Shown here one piece after another: positions 8,972-16,455 of a DNA stretch of 64,000 nt. Each line of letters opens with the position of its first letter. The stretch's first letter is position 1. The stretch is from Hyphobacterium sp. SN044 (lineage in GTDB: Bacteria; Pseudomonadota; Alphaproteobacteria; Caulobacterales; Maricaulaceae): the NCBI RefSeq assembly GCF_021864465.1, contig NZ_JAKKUV010000003.1, positions 186,001 through 250,000 on the forward strand, given 5' to 3'. A program made the translations under genes and the position numbers. The notes below the pieces were generated by a model that ran no database searches, was not told the origin of the DNA, and saw nothing but the letters and a program-made list of their open reading frames with translations.

Positions 8972-9000
8972 ATTATAGACCTGAATCGTTCCGGTTTCGA
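8972..9000 (-). promoter_or_regulatory. Probable promoter of phhA
   Basis: On the minus strand a perfect TATAAT (complement of 8972-8977) is preceded, after 17 bases, by TCGAAA (complement of 8995-9000; 4 of 6 matches to TTGACA). It lies 35 bases upstream of the phhA start codon. Confidence 0.45.
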
Positions 9001-9014
9001 GGGGCAAACATGCG

Positions 9015-9043
9015 AACGCCGCCCCGGTTGCCCGAGGCGGCGT
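9015..9043 (-). terminator. Hairpin terminator after crystallin-like gene
   Basis: A stem of eight continuous pairs (9016-9023 with 9036-9043), one mismatch and three more pairs closes on a 4-base loop. It lies 23 bases past the stop of the gene ending at 9066, reading leftwards. The T-run after it is broken (TTCGCATGTTTG), so strength is uncertain. Confidence 0.55.
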
Positions 9044-9065
9044 CCAAGATGTCAGCCGGGTTTGC

Positions 9066-10052
9066 CTAGCGCTCGGAAATGCAGAGCACGTTCAGCATCG
9101 CCTCGCACCGTCCGGTTCGGCACTCCTGGCCGGAACCGAGGTGAATGGTGCGATAGCGGCGTCCGCGATCAACCGAGAAATAGGCTGCTTCCAGATAGCC
9201 CGCTTCCTGACAGATGGCGTCAGCGACCGCCGTGTCGCAGTCGCGGCCACCCGAAGCCATGCAGCGGTCGATCGACCTTCCGTTGATCTCCGGCACCGGG
9301 AAGAACATCGTACCGATGCCTTCGATGCCGCCGTCAATGTCGGTGTACCAGTTGCCGCCGGGACCGCCGGGGCCACCCGGACCACCGGGCCAGCCGCCTC
9401 CGCCGACGCGGCGGACGGACGAGATCGAGTTGTTGAAATAGCCGTACTGGGCGAGGTCGCGGACATTGTCCGAGAAGACCTGGCACTGGCTGCGGAAGTT
9501 GGAGTCGAGACAGACTTCCCAGCTTTCGCCGCGCGCGATCGCGATCGACGAGGCGCGGTCGTTGAAGCCGGTGCGGCTCAGATCGTAGATTTCCGACTGG
9601 GTGTCGAAGCGCTGGCCGGTGTAGTTCGGGCCGTCATAGAGGCGGATGCCGCTCAGCGGGCGGTCGACGAAACCGCCGCCACCGCCGCCGGGACCGGTCC
9701 CGTTGCGGACAAGCCGCACCGAGGACACCCAGTTGGCCGGAGAGAAACTGGCCACGTCGCCGTTCACGCGGATGCAACGGCCACCATAATTGATGTTCTC
9801 GCAGACTTCCCAATCCCCCGCCTCGACCTGGATCGACCAGGTGCGGTCGTTGAAGTTCTGGCGGCGCAGATCGGCCGCGTCATCGCTGAGCGTGACGCGC
9901 TGGCCTCCGAAATTGGGCTGCGAATACAGGATGATCTCGGGCGTGCCGGGATAGAATTCCGCGATCGGCGGTTCCTGTGCCTGAAGCGCGCCTGCCGGGG
10001 CCAACATAAACAGCGCTCCGCACAACAGGCCGAGCTTTGATTTCAAGGACAT
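9066..10052 (-). CDS. Secreted beta/gamma-crystallin-like protein
   Basis: A 328-residue exported protein. Signal peptide 1-25 ends in ALQAQ. Two modules, residues about 38-115 and 134-215, each hold two repeats of the beta/gamma-crystallin Greek-key pattern (IILYSQPNFGG, WEVCENINYGG, IRLYDGPNYTG, WEVCLDSNFRS, each followed by a SSVR or SSIA turn). They are separated by a glycine run and followed by a GGPGGPGG linker. Residues 238-328 form a third region with six cysteines that I do not recognise. Strong GGAGGAG precedes the start. Family members bind calcium or inhibit metalloproteases (I36-like); the role here is unknown. Two inverted repeats lie upstream (10074-10119). Confidence 0.8.
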   Translation of the reverse strand: MSLKSKLGLLCGALFMLAPAGALQAQEPPIAEFYPGTPEIILYSQPNFGGQRVTLSDDAADLRRQNFNDRTWSIQVEAGDWEVCENINYGGRCIRVNGDVASFSPANWVSSVRLVRNGTGPGGGGGGFVDRPLSGIRLYDGPNYTGQRFDTQSEIYDLSRTGFNDRASSIAIARGESWEVCLDSNFRSQCQVFSDNVRDLAQYGYFNNSISSVRRVGGGGWPGGPGGPGGPGGNWYTDIDGGIEGIGTMFFPVPEINGRSIDRCMASGGRDCDTAVADAICQEAGYLEAAYFSVDRGRRYRTIHLGSGQECRTGRCEAMLNVLCISER

Positions 10053-10073
10053 GTCTTCTCCTCCCTCTTGGGC

Positions 10074-10119
10074 ATCGAACCTTCAGACTAAACGGTTCGA
10101 TATTAACCGCGTTAACGCG
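10074..10119. promoter_or_regulatory. Inverted repeats upstream of crystallin-like gene
   Basis: ATCGAACC (10074-10081) and GGTTCGAT (10094-10101) form an 8-base inverted repeat with a 12-base gap. Beside it lies a perfect 12-base palindrome CGCGTTAACGCG (10108-10119). They occupy the 95-base space between the AsmA gene and the crystallin-like gene, where the latter's promoter should be. Two TTAA boxes (10103 and 10112) are 5 bases apart, not the 7 expected of a CtrA site. Confidence 0.4.
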
Positions 10120-10147
10120 TCATCTTCAGTTACGGTTCACGTAAATC

Positions 10148-12226
10148 CTAGCGTCCACCGTCTTCGGGTTGTTCTTCTTCCTGACGATCCCGGTTTCCGC
10201 CGAGGCCGAAAAGACCGCGAATGATCTGTTCCTCGGTCGAGGGTTCGTCCTCGCCTTCGCCGTCTCCGGTGGTCTCTCCATCGTCGCGGCCACCCAGGCC
10301 GAGCGCATCACCGATCGCGCCGCGGATGGCGTCTTCCGGATCTTCGCCGCTGATCGCACCGGTCACCGCGCCCTGCAGCAGTGCGCGGCTGATCGCTTCG
10401 AAATCGATCGAGACGGAGGGGGCGGCAAAGCTGCCGCGAATGCGGATCGGAATCTCGATCCCGCGCAGATCCGTGTCGCCGCCCTGACCCTGCAGCGAGG
10501 CGACGGCGCGCGGCCGCAGGCTGTAATCAAGCGTCTGGCCGCCGATATCGACCGTGCCGGAACCGGCCACGCGTACGAGCGGGGAAAGCATCAGGAGGTC
10601 ATTGTTCGTCGCCACGCCATTGGCCAGCGTGAAAGTGCCGTTGAGCGAGGAAAAGTCCGTTTCCTCCTGCTCGCCGAAGCCTTCCGGCATGGAGCCGGAG
10701 GTGATCGCCGTGCGGATATTGCGCAGCACCTGCGCCAGGTTCACGCCGCGGATCGCCCCGTCGGCGAACTGGAAACGGCCATTGCCGCCCAGCCCGTTCA
10801 TCAGTGCCGCCGTGGTGTTGCCCGTCGTCAGGATGTCGAGGTTGAGCGCACCGGTCCCCGACAGGCGGTCGAAGCCGGCCGCTGCCTCGAGGAAGGGCAG
10901 GGCATCGAGCCGGTCGAGATTGGCATTCAGCGAGAAGGACGGCGTGCCCCGTCCGTTGGCGACGAAGTCGATCCGCCCGCGGCCCTCGTAGAGCACGAAA
11001 TTCGTGATCGCGGCCGCGAGGCGGCTGTTGACGATGTCGAGATCGAGCTGGACCGGGCTGTCGCCGCTCTCAATCACGATATCGCCGAACAGGATGCGCC
11101 CGGTCGTCAGCGTGAAGTCGGCATCGACGAAGCCGAGCGGGGACAGGTCGACCGGCGTTTCCGGCCAGGGCTGGATGGTGCCGCCGCCCGTGCTTTCCCC
11201 GCCCGCAGGCAGGTAGGGGTTCACGTCGATCTCGGCGATGTTGAGATCGCCCGAGACTGCCGGGCGCGCGCCGCCAAGCGTGAGGATGAAATTGCCCGTC
11301 GCATCGAGATCATCGAGCGAGAGGGAGGCGTTCTGCAGCGCGACGCGTTCGAGGCTGCCTGAGATGTCGCCGACGGCTTCGAAGCGGTTGAAGGTGTCAC
11401 CGTCCGGCATGGGCGAACCGAGAAAATCGGCGAGGTCGCGCAACGAAGGAATGGTCGTGTTCATCGCGCCGGCATAGGCGATGGCTTCGCCCTCCAGCAC
11501 CGCGCCGTCGAGCGACAGCGTGACGAGGCGGCCGCCGAGCGTCAGGTCGAGCTCTGTCTGCGCGCCCTCGAAGAAGGCGCGCAGCGAGCCGAACGTGATG
11601 TCGAAGCTGATGCTCTCGCCCTCGGCGGTCAGAGCGCCTTCGATTTCGACCGGTTCGTCGACGCCCGGCATTCTCAGGCCGAGATCGAGCCCCTCGATCG
11701 TGCGGGTCTCGCCGCCGCTTGTGTAGATGATCAGACCGTTCTCGATGCGGACGTCGGAGATGGTGCCATCGAAGGGCAGGGCGCCCGGACCCTGGCGGAA
11801 GCCGGTGCCGGACGCGGCCGGTGCATCGGTCTGGTCGCCATAGGGTTCGAACGTCCAGTTGTTGCGTCCACCCTGCTCGGTCAGGCGGATGACCGGATCG
11901 ATCAGCGCGAATTCGTCAATCTCGACACGGCGATTGATCAGCGGCCACAGCTGGACGGCCAGGCGCATTTCGCCGGCCTCAGCGAAGGCCTCGTCACCGA
12001 AGCCTTCCGCATTGCCGATCGTCACATCGTGCGCGCGAATCTCCAGCCGTGGCAGGATGGAGAGCGAGACATCCCCGGCCAGCACGACCTCGCGGCCCAA
12101 CGTATCGCTGGCGGCGATCTGGGCGCGGTCGCGGTAGACTGATTCCGGGATCAGGAAGGGCAGGGCGATGGCCACCGTCAGAACCAGAACGATCAGGATG
12201 CCGAGGATGGTCAGGATGCGGCGCAC
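10148..12226 (-). CDS. AsmA family protein
   Basis: A 692-residue inner-membrane-anchored periplasmic protein of the AsmA family, whose members are linked to lipid transport and outer membrane assembly. Residues 5-27 are an N-terminal signal anchor; the text after it (IAASDTLGREVVLAGDVSLSILPRLEIRAHDVTIGNA) is the typical AsmA opening, and the C-terminal third has the LNGTFTLANGVATNNDLLMLSPLVRVAGSGTVDI type conserved block of the AsmA-like C-terminal domain. The last 60 residues are acidic and low in complexity. It is separated by 95 bases from the next gene on its strand and diverges from the M48 gene. The substrate is unknown. Confidence 0.88.
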   Translation of the reverse strand: MRRILTILGILIVLVLTVAIALPFLIPESVYRDRAQIAASDTLGREVVLAGDVSLSILPRLEIRAHDVTIGNAEGFGDEAFAEAGEMRLAVQLWPLINRRVEIDEFALIDPVIRLTEQGGRNNWTFEPYGDQTDAPAASGTGFRQGPGALPFDGTISDVRIENGLIIYTSGGETRTIEGLDLGLRMPGVDEPVEIEGALTAEGESISFDITFGSLRAFFEGAQTELDLTLGGRLVTLSLDGAVLEGEAIAYAGAMNTTIPSLRDLADFLGSPMPDGDTFNRFEAVGDISGSLERVALQNASLSLDDLDATGNFILTLGGARPAVSGDLNIAEIDVNPYLPAGGESTGGGTIQPWPETPVDLSPLGFVDADFTLTTGRILFGDIVIESGDSPVQLDLDIVNSRLAAAITNFVLYEGRGRIDFVANGRGTPSFSLNANLDRLDALPFLEAAAGFDRLSGTGALNLDILTTGNTTAALMNGLGGNGRFQFADGAIRGVNLAQVLRNIRTAITSGSMPEGFGEQEETDFSSLNGTFTLANGVATNNDLLMLSPLVRVAGSGTVDIGGQTLDYSLRPRAVASLQGQGGDTDLRGIEIPIRIRGSFAAPSVSIDFEAISRALLQGAVTGAISGEDPEDAIRGAIGDALGLGGRDDGETTGDGEGEDEPSTEEQIIRGLFGLGGNRDRQEEEQPEDGGR

Positions 12227-12345
12227 GGGGAGACCTCCGTTCAGATTCAGGCGTTGCGTCAGGCAGTTCGATCACTCATGGCGACCGGCCTTCGCTCGGG
12301 TTAGTATAGCAGGGGTAATGTGACGGGATCAGGGGGAATACGGTC

Positions 12346-13125
12346 ATGTCGAAAAAAATCCTGCTCGACCGGCGTGAACTGGTGATCGGTCTCGCGGCCG
12401 GGACCATCGTTCCGCTCGCCGGATGCGCCGACAATGCGGCGCTGGGACGCAACCAGCTGATGCTGGTTTCCCAGGCGGAGATCGAGCGCCTGTCGGCGAC
12501 GGCGTGGCGCGACACGATCCAGCGCGAGCGGGTTCTGACCGATCCGGCCTATACGCGCCGGCTGGAACGCGTGGGCACGCGCATGGCCGAGACGTCCGGC
12601 CTCAGCCATCTCGACTGGGAATTCGTGGTGATCGATTCCGACCTGGTGAACGCCTGGGTGCTGCCGAACGGCAAGGTCGCCTTCTACAAGGGGTTGATGG
12701 ACCTCGTGGAAACCGACGGGCATGTCGCCACGATCATGGGCCACGAGATGGGCCATGTCGCCGGGCGGCACGCGGCGGAGCGGGCGAGCCAGCAACGCGC
12801 CGCGCAGATGGGCATGCAGCTTGTCGGCATGGCGCTGCAGACCCAGGGCGTCGACTACGACGCCGACATGGCCGCGGCGCTGGGCGCGGGCATCCAGTAC
12901 GGCGTGATCCTGCCCTATTCGCGCGAGCACGAATTCGAGGCCGACCGGCTCGGAATCGACTACATGGTGGGCGCGGGTTATGCCGCGCGCGACGCGATGG
13001 ATGTCTGGCTCGCCATGTCGACGATGCACCAGGAGCGGGCGCTGGAATTCACCTCGACCCACCCGTCGGACGACGCCCGGATCGCGGCGATGCGCGCGCA
13101 TATCGACGCGATGGGCTATATCTGA
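12346..13125 (+). CDS. M48 family metalloprotease, predicted lipoprotein
   Basis: A 259-residue zinc protease of the M48B/Oma1-like group. A lipobox LAGC places the lipidated Cys at residue 27, so it should sit in the periplasm on a membrane. The zinc site is HEMGH (133-137) with the downstream EFEAD motif (Glu196, Asp200). The charged N-terminus with RRE before the hydrophobic segment has a weak twin-arginine look (DRRELVIGL), but RR is not followed by the full motif. Family members (LoiP, BepA) degrade misassembled outer membrane proteins. It diverges from the AsmA gene, another envelope assembly factor. Confidence 0.9.
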   Translation: MSKKILLDRRELVIGLAAGTIVPLAGCADNAALGRNQLMLVSQAEIERLSATAWRDTIQRERVLTDPAYTRRLERVGTRMAETSGLSHLDWEFVVIDSDLVNAWVLPNGKVAFYKGLMDLVETDGHVATIMGHEMGHVAGRHAAERASQQRAAQMGMQLVGMALQTQGVDYDADMAAALGAGIQYGVILPYSREHEFEADRLGIDYMVGAGYAARDAMDVWLAMSTMHQERALEFTSTHPSDDARIAAMRAHIDAMGYI

Positions 13126-13179
13126 CGGGACGCGATTTCGGGGGCGCGGGACGGCACTGCAGCAGGCCTTGCGGGGTGC

Positions 13180-13206
13180 TTGAAACCCGCGCGGACCGGG
13201 TATAGG
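13180..13206 (+). promoter_or_regulatory. Possible promoter of tRNA-His
   Basis: TTGAAA (13180-13185, 5 of 6 to the -35 consensus) and TATAGG (13201-13206, 4 of 6 to the -10) are separated by 15 bases, slightly short. The mature tRNA begins 16 bases further on. Confidence 0.35.
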
Positions 13207-13222
13207 TTCCGCCGCCTTCCGT

Positions 13223-13299
13223 GCCGCCTTAGCTCAGTAGGTTAGAGCGCTAGATTGTGGATCTAGAGGTCCCCCGTTCGATCCGGGGAGGCGGTACCA
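13223..13299 (+). tRNA. tRNA-His (GTG), lacking G-1
   Basis: A full cloverleaf: acceptor 13223-13229 with 13289-13295, D stem GCTC/GAGC, anticodon stem CTAGA/TCTAG with loop TTGTGGA (anticodon GTG at 13257-13259), T stem CCCCG/CGGGG, encoded CCA at 13297-13299. The base before position 1 is T, not G, the discriminator is A, the first acceptor pair is G1:U72, and the D loop carries U20a. This is the altered tRNA-His type known from one alphaproteobacterial clade, which uses a matching divergent histidyl-tRNA synthetase. A T-run follows the gene. Confidence 0.97.
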
Positions 13300-13308
13300 T
13301 TTTTCCAA

Positions 13309-13719
13309 TCAATCCGAGACGGCTTCGGTTGCGCTCCGCGCGATGAAGGCCGAACGCGTCAGGCCCAGCCGCCGTGCCTGCCAGTCGATGGCTTCCAGCA
13401 CGCCTTCATCCAGCGTGATGTTGACGCGCTTGACCTGACCGGTCCGGAGTTGCGGCGCGATCTGCACCAGTGCGACAGCATCGGTCCGGTCTTCGAGGAA
13501 GGCGGGATCACGCTCGAGTTCTTCGAAAGAGCGCGGGGACGGGATTGCCTCGCCGTCCTCGTGCAGGCCGGCGAGGTGCAAGCGCAGGGCAATGCGTGCC
13601 TCGTTCGTCGCGTCCTTGAAACTGTCTCCGAGCGCGACACAGCCCGGCAGGTCGGGGAAGGAGACGCCGAACGCTCCGCTTTCACTGCGATGTATGAACG
13701 CAAAATAGGTCACTGACAC
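13309..13719 (-). CDS. hicB: HicB family antitoxin
   Basis: A 136-residue antitoxin. Residues 1-70 have the HicB partial RNase H-like fold pattern (YFAFIHR, FGVSFPDLPGCVALGDSFKDATNEAR); the C-terminus (VNITLDEGVLEAIDWQARRLGLTRSAFIARSA) is a ribbon-helix-helix DNA-binding domain for autorepression. It lies 49 bases downstream of hicA on the same strand and ends 9 bases from the 3' end of tRNA-His, facing it. The RHH end marks it as the longer HicB class. Confidence 0.92.
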   Translation of the reverse strand: MSVTYFAFIHRSESGAFGVSFPDLPGCVALGDSFKDATNEARIALRLHLAGLHEDGEAIPSPRSFEELERDPAFLEDRTDAVALVQIAPQLRTGQVKRVNITLDEGVLEAIDWQARRLGLTRSAFIARSATEAVSD

Positions 13720-13768
13720 ATTCCTTTGGTGTGTATCCTATACTTACTCACCGCTTTGCTTTCAATCT

Positions 13769-13981
13769 TTACCGTGGCGGCCAGGTCGAACCGGCCTGCC
13801 GAAAGATCGACCGAAGCGTACCGAGCGGGATGTCCTTGCTGGGGTGGCTGATCGTCACGCGGCCAGCGCGATCGGGATGCTTCCACTGCGTGTGCGAACC
13901 TGCCTGAGCAATCTGAACCCAGCCTTCCTTGCGAAGTCGTTTGATGAGTTGCGTGAGTTCAAGCCTCGCACCTCCCGGCAT
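13769..13981 (-). CDS. hicA: HicA family mRNA interferase toxin
   Basis: A 70-residue toxin with the double-stranded RNA-binding-like fold of HicA: LIKRLRKEGW, then GSHTQWKHP with the catalytic His, then VTISHPSKDIPLGTLRSIFRQAG. It is predicted to cleave mRNA during translation and to be neutralised by the HicB encoded next. Toxin-first order is standard for hicAB. The ATG at 13981 lacks a good ribosome binding site, and I see no better in-frame start, so weak translation is possible. Confidence 0.92.
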   Translation of the reverse strand: MPGGARLELTQLIKRLRKEGWVQIAQAGSHTQWKHPDRAGRVTISHPSKDIPLGTLRSIFRQAGSTWPPR

Positions 13982-14016
13982 GAGGGGTGAACTTATTTAA
14001 GGTTGAACGCGAAAGT

Positions 14017-14682
14017 CTAGAACAACTCGCTCTTCCTCGGCTCGAACAGCTCCGGGCCGCGGCCCTGGCGGGCGACTTCGTAGACCTCGATCGCCGTATC
14101 CGGTGCGGCGGTGCAGAGTGGTTCGGGGTCGGCGTCCGGATCGAGCCAGCGTTCACGGCCGGCCTGATCGAGAATGACCGGCATGCGGGTGTGATACTGC
14201 CCGGCCTTCTCTCCCGGCGGGCAGGTGAGGATAGTGAAGCTGGTGATGGCTTCGCCCTCGACCGTGACCTGGTCCCATAGCCCCGCGAAGGTGAAGAGCG
14301 GACCGTCGGTGGGGCGGAAGCAGAAGCGGCGTTTCGATCCCTTCGGCCCGTTCCATTCGTAATAGCCCTCCGCCACGACGAGGCAGCGGCGCTTCTTCCA
14401 CGGTTCGCGGAAGCTGGCGGCGCTGGCGGCGGTCTCGCAACGGGCGTTGAAGGTGGAGAATTTCATCTCCTTCAGCGGCTTCTGCCAGAAGAAGGGCACG
14501 AGCCCCCACCGCGCCATGCTCATCAGCCGGCCGTCATCGGCGAGGCGGACGATGGGCGCGTCCTGTGTCGGGGCGCAGTCCCAGTTCGGCTGGAGATTGA
14601 AGTGCGGCTGCGAGGGGATGAGGCTGAGCCGCTCGTGATATTCACGCCAGCTGAGCGTCAGAATGCCGATGCGTCCGCACAT
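14017..14682 (-). CDS. SOS response-associated peptidase, YedK/HMCES family
   Basis: A 221-residue SRAP domain protein, which forms a covalent thiazolidine link to abasic sites in single-stranded DNA and so protects them. The start at 14682 is decided by biology: Met must be followed directly by the crosslinking Cys2 (MCGRIGI), and AGGGAGG lies 6 bases upstream. A longer reading from 14703 would bury the cysteine. Other family landmarks are FNARCET, VAEGYYEWNG and YHTRMPVIL, which supply the Asn, Glu and His of the active site. It is a single gene; no LexA box was recognised. Confidence 0.94.
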   Translation of the reverse strand: MCGRIGILTLSWREYHERLSLIPSQPHFNLQPNWDCAPTQDAPIVRLADDGRLMSMARWGLVPFFWQKPLKEMKFSTFNARCETAASAASFREPWKKRRCLVVAEGYYEWNGPKGSKRRFCFRPTDGPLFTFAGLWDQVTVEGEAITSFTILTCPPGEKAGQYHTRMPVILDQAGRERWLDPDADPEPLCTAAPDTAIEVYEVARQGRGPELFEPRKSELF

Positions 14683-14740
14683 GCGCGCCTCCCTTTCCCG
14701 CACAGGGGATCAGGAAAGCGCGCAGGCGGCAATGGCGCGA

Positions 14741-15190
14741 TCAGCCTTCGTTGGTTTCGTCGTAGATGTCGTCGGTGCCGCCGGGAACGTAGCGGTCTTC
14801 CTCCTCGACGACGACTTCGCCCTCCGCAGCATTACGCGCTTCGACCAGCGTCCGGGCGGTTTCGAGATCCTCGACTTCCTCGATCGTCTCGATCGGGCAG
14901 CGCCAGCCGTCTTCGGACACGAGGTATTCGCCGACCGGCGAACACACCGTGCCGGTGCGCGGCAGGGTCGTGCCGATCTGCATGCCCCAGCGAAGGTCGG
15001 GGCAGCGCGAACGGGTCGTGACGAGATAGTGGTGGCGGGTTCCGCCATTGAGGACGACATGGGTGTCGTCGATCACGGTGAAGCCGTGAACATTCGTCAT
15101 CCGGATGCATTCCGCCGAGGCAGCCGCGCCGGACGCGGCGGCGAGGGCAGAACCGAGGATGACGGTTTTGAGGATTGCAGCGGGTTGCAT
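14741..15190 (-). CDS. Secreted DUF6491-like hypothetical protein
   Basis: A 149-residue exported protein. The start at 15190 gives a clean signal peptide (MQPAAILKTVILGSALAAAS..., cleavage near AASA at residue 24) with GAAGG upstream; longer readings run into the divergent oxidase gene. The mature part opens with ECIRM and has four cysteines, CIRMTNVHGFTVIDDTHVV and YLVTTRSRCPDLRWG, which resemble the DUF6491 family of small alphaproteobacterial and gammaproteobacterial secreted proteins. The tail is strongly acidic. The function is unknown. Confidence 0.75.
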   Translation of the reverse strand: MQPAAILKTVILGSALAAASGAAASAECIRMTNVHGFTVIDDTHVVLNGGTRHHYLVTTRSRCPDLRWGMQIGTTLPRTGTVCSPVGEYLVSEDGWRCPIETIEEVEDLETARTLVEARNAAEGEVVVEEEDRYVPGGTDDIYDETNEG

Positions 15191-15266
15191 GACAACGCCT
15201 TCTGTCTGGTGGATAGAGTCCTGTCCCGGACGGACCCCTAATTCATCCAACATGAGCATAGCCTGA

Positions 15267-16403
15267 ATGTTCCGCAGTGGTCTCAGCCAAATCCGCGTCG
15301 CCATCGTGGGCGGTGGTGCCATCGGCCTTGCGTCGGCGTGGGCGCTGGCGCGCGAGGGGGCGCAGGTCACGGTCCTGGAAGCCGGGCCGGTGGCCGGACA
15401 GGGGGCGTTGGCTGCCTCGGGCGGCATGCTGGCGCAGGGCTTTGAGGGCGCGAACGAAGATGCCGGCCGGGCCTTCGTGGCGCTGGCGGAGCGCTCGCTG
15501 TCGCTCTGGGACGACTGGGCCGAACGTCTCACCCCGCATGCGACCGCTCCGCTGGGTTATCGTCGAAGCGGGTCGCTGTCGCCGGGCTTCGGCGCGCGCG
15601 GCGAGGCCTGGCTCGACCGGCTTGAGGCCAATGCGGCGCTCTACGGTATCGGTTTCGAGCGGCTGGACGCGGCCACCGCCCGCGCCGTCCAGCCCGGTCT
15701 CGGCGATGGCCTGGTTGGCGCGATGCGTTTCCCCGGTGACGGCGAGATCGACAACCGTGCGCTCGGCCCGGCGCTCGTCAACGCGATCCGCGCAGAAGGC
15801 GGAGACGTGCGCACAAGCTGGCCTGTGACGCGGGTTTCGAGCGGCAGTGGCGGCGTCGTCCTGTCCGGTCCGGCCGGACGGATGGAGGTGGACCGCGTCA
15901 TCCTCGCGGCCGGCTGGCAGTCACGCGATCTGAGCGAGGACGTGCCCGAGGCCCGCCTCATGGTCCCGGTGAAGGGCCAGATGCTGAGCGTGGCGCCGGT
16001 CGCCGCGCTGACCGGCTGCATCAGGGCGGCCGACGCCTATCTCAGCAGCAAGCCGGGGCGGATCGTCATCGGCGCGACCAGCGAGACCGGTGCGAGTGAT
16101 GACCGGATCGAGCCTGATCTGACAGCGGCCCTGCAAGAGGCCGCCGAAGCCATTCTGCCCGCACTGAAGGACGCGGCAACAGTCGAGGTCTGGACTGGCG
16201 TGCGCCCAGGGACATCGGATGGTCTGCCGATACTGGGCCGTTCGGTCGCTGAACATGTGGTGCTGGGGCTCGGTGCGTTCCGGAACGGGGTGCTGCTGGC
16301 CCCGGCGATGGCGGAGACGATAAGGGATATTGTCCTGGAACAGGGGAAGGCCGACCCGGCCTTCGCTCCGGACCGCCCGCTGACAGCGTTAACACAAGGT
16401 TAG
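15267..16403 (+). CDS. Glycine oxidase ThiO-like FAD-dependent oxidoreductase
   Basis: A 378-residue flavoenzyme of the D-amino acid oxidase (DAO) family. An N-terminal Rossmann motif VAIVGGGAIGLASA binds FAD; the C-terminal GVRPGTSDGLPILG and GAFRNGVLLAPAMAE blocks are typical of the glycine oxidase/D-amino acid oxidase group. Length and motif layout fit ThiO, which makes dehydroglycine for the thiazole of thiamine, but no thi genes are nearby, so a general amino acid oxidase cannot be excluded. The stop codon overlaps a CtrA-box-like sequence. Confidence 0.8.
   Translation: MFRSGLSQIRVAIVGGGAIGLASAWALAREGAQVTVLEAGPVAGQGALAASGGMLAQGFEGANEDAGRAFVALAERSLSLWDDWAERLTPHATAPLGYRRSGSLSPGFGARGEAWLDRLEANAALYGIGFERLDAATARAVQPGLGDGLVGAMRFPGDGEIDNRALGPALVNAIRAEGGDVRTSWPVTRVSSGSGGVVLSGPAGRMEVDRVILAAGWQSRDLSEDVPEARLMVPVKGQMLSVAPVAALTGCIRAADAYLSSKPGRIVIGATSETGASDDRIEPDLTAALQEAAEAILPALKDAATVEVWTGVRPGTSDGLPILGRSVAEHVVLGLGAFRNGVLLAPAMAETIRDIVLEQGKADPAFAPDRPLTALTQG
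16389..16403 (+). promoter_or_regulatory. CtrA-box-like TTAA-N7-TTAG
   Basis: TTAA (16389-16392), seven bases, TTAG (16400-16403) differs by one base from the TTAA-N7-TTAA core recognised by the cell-cycle regulator CtrA in Caulobacter relatives. It ends 52 bases upstream of the lytic transglycosylase start, a plausible promoter position. One near match in 64 kb can arise by chance. Confidence 0.3.
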
Positions 16404-16455
16404 CTCCGAGGCGCGAGTGTCGTCGGGAATCGCCGCCTCGCCCGGCAGGAGCGCC

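Noticed and set aside
10103-10115. CtrA site before the crystallin-like gene
   Set aside because: Two TTAA boxes are present but 5 rather than 7 bases apart.
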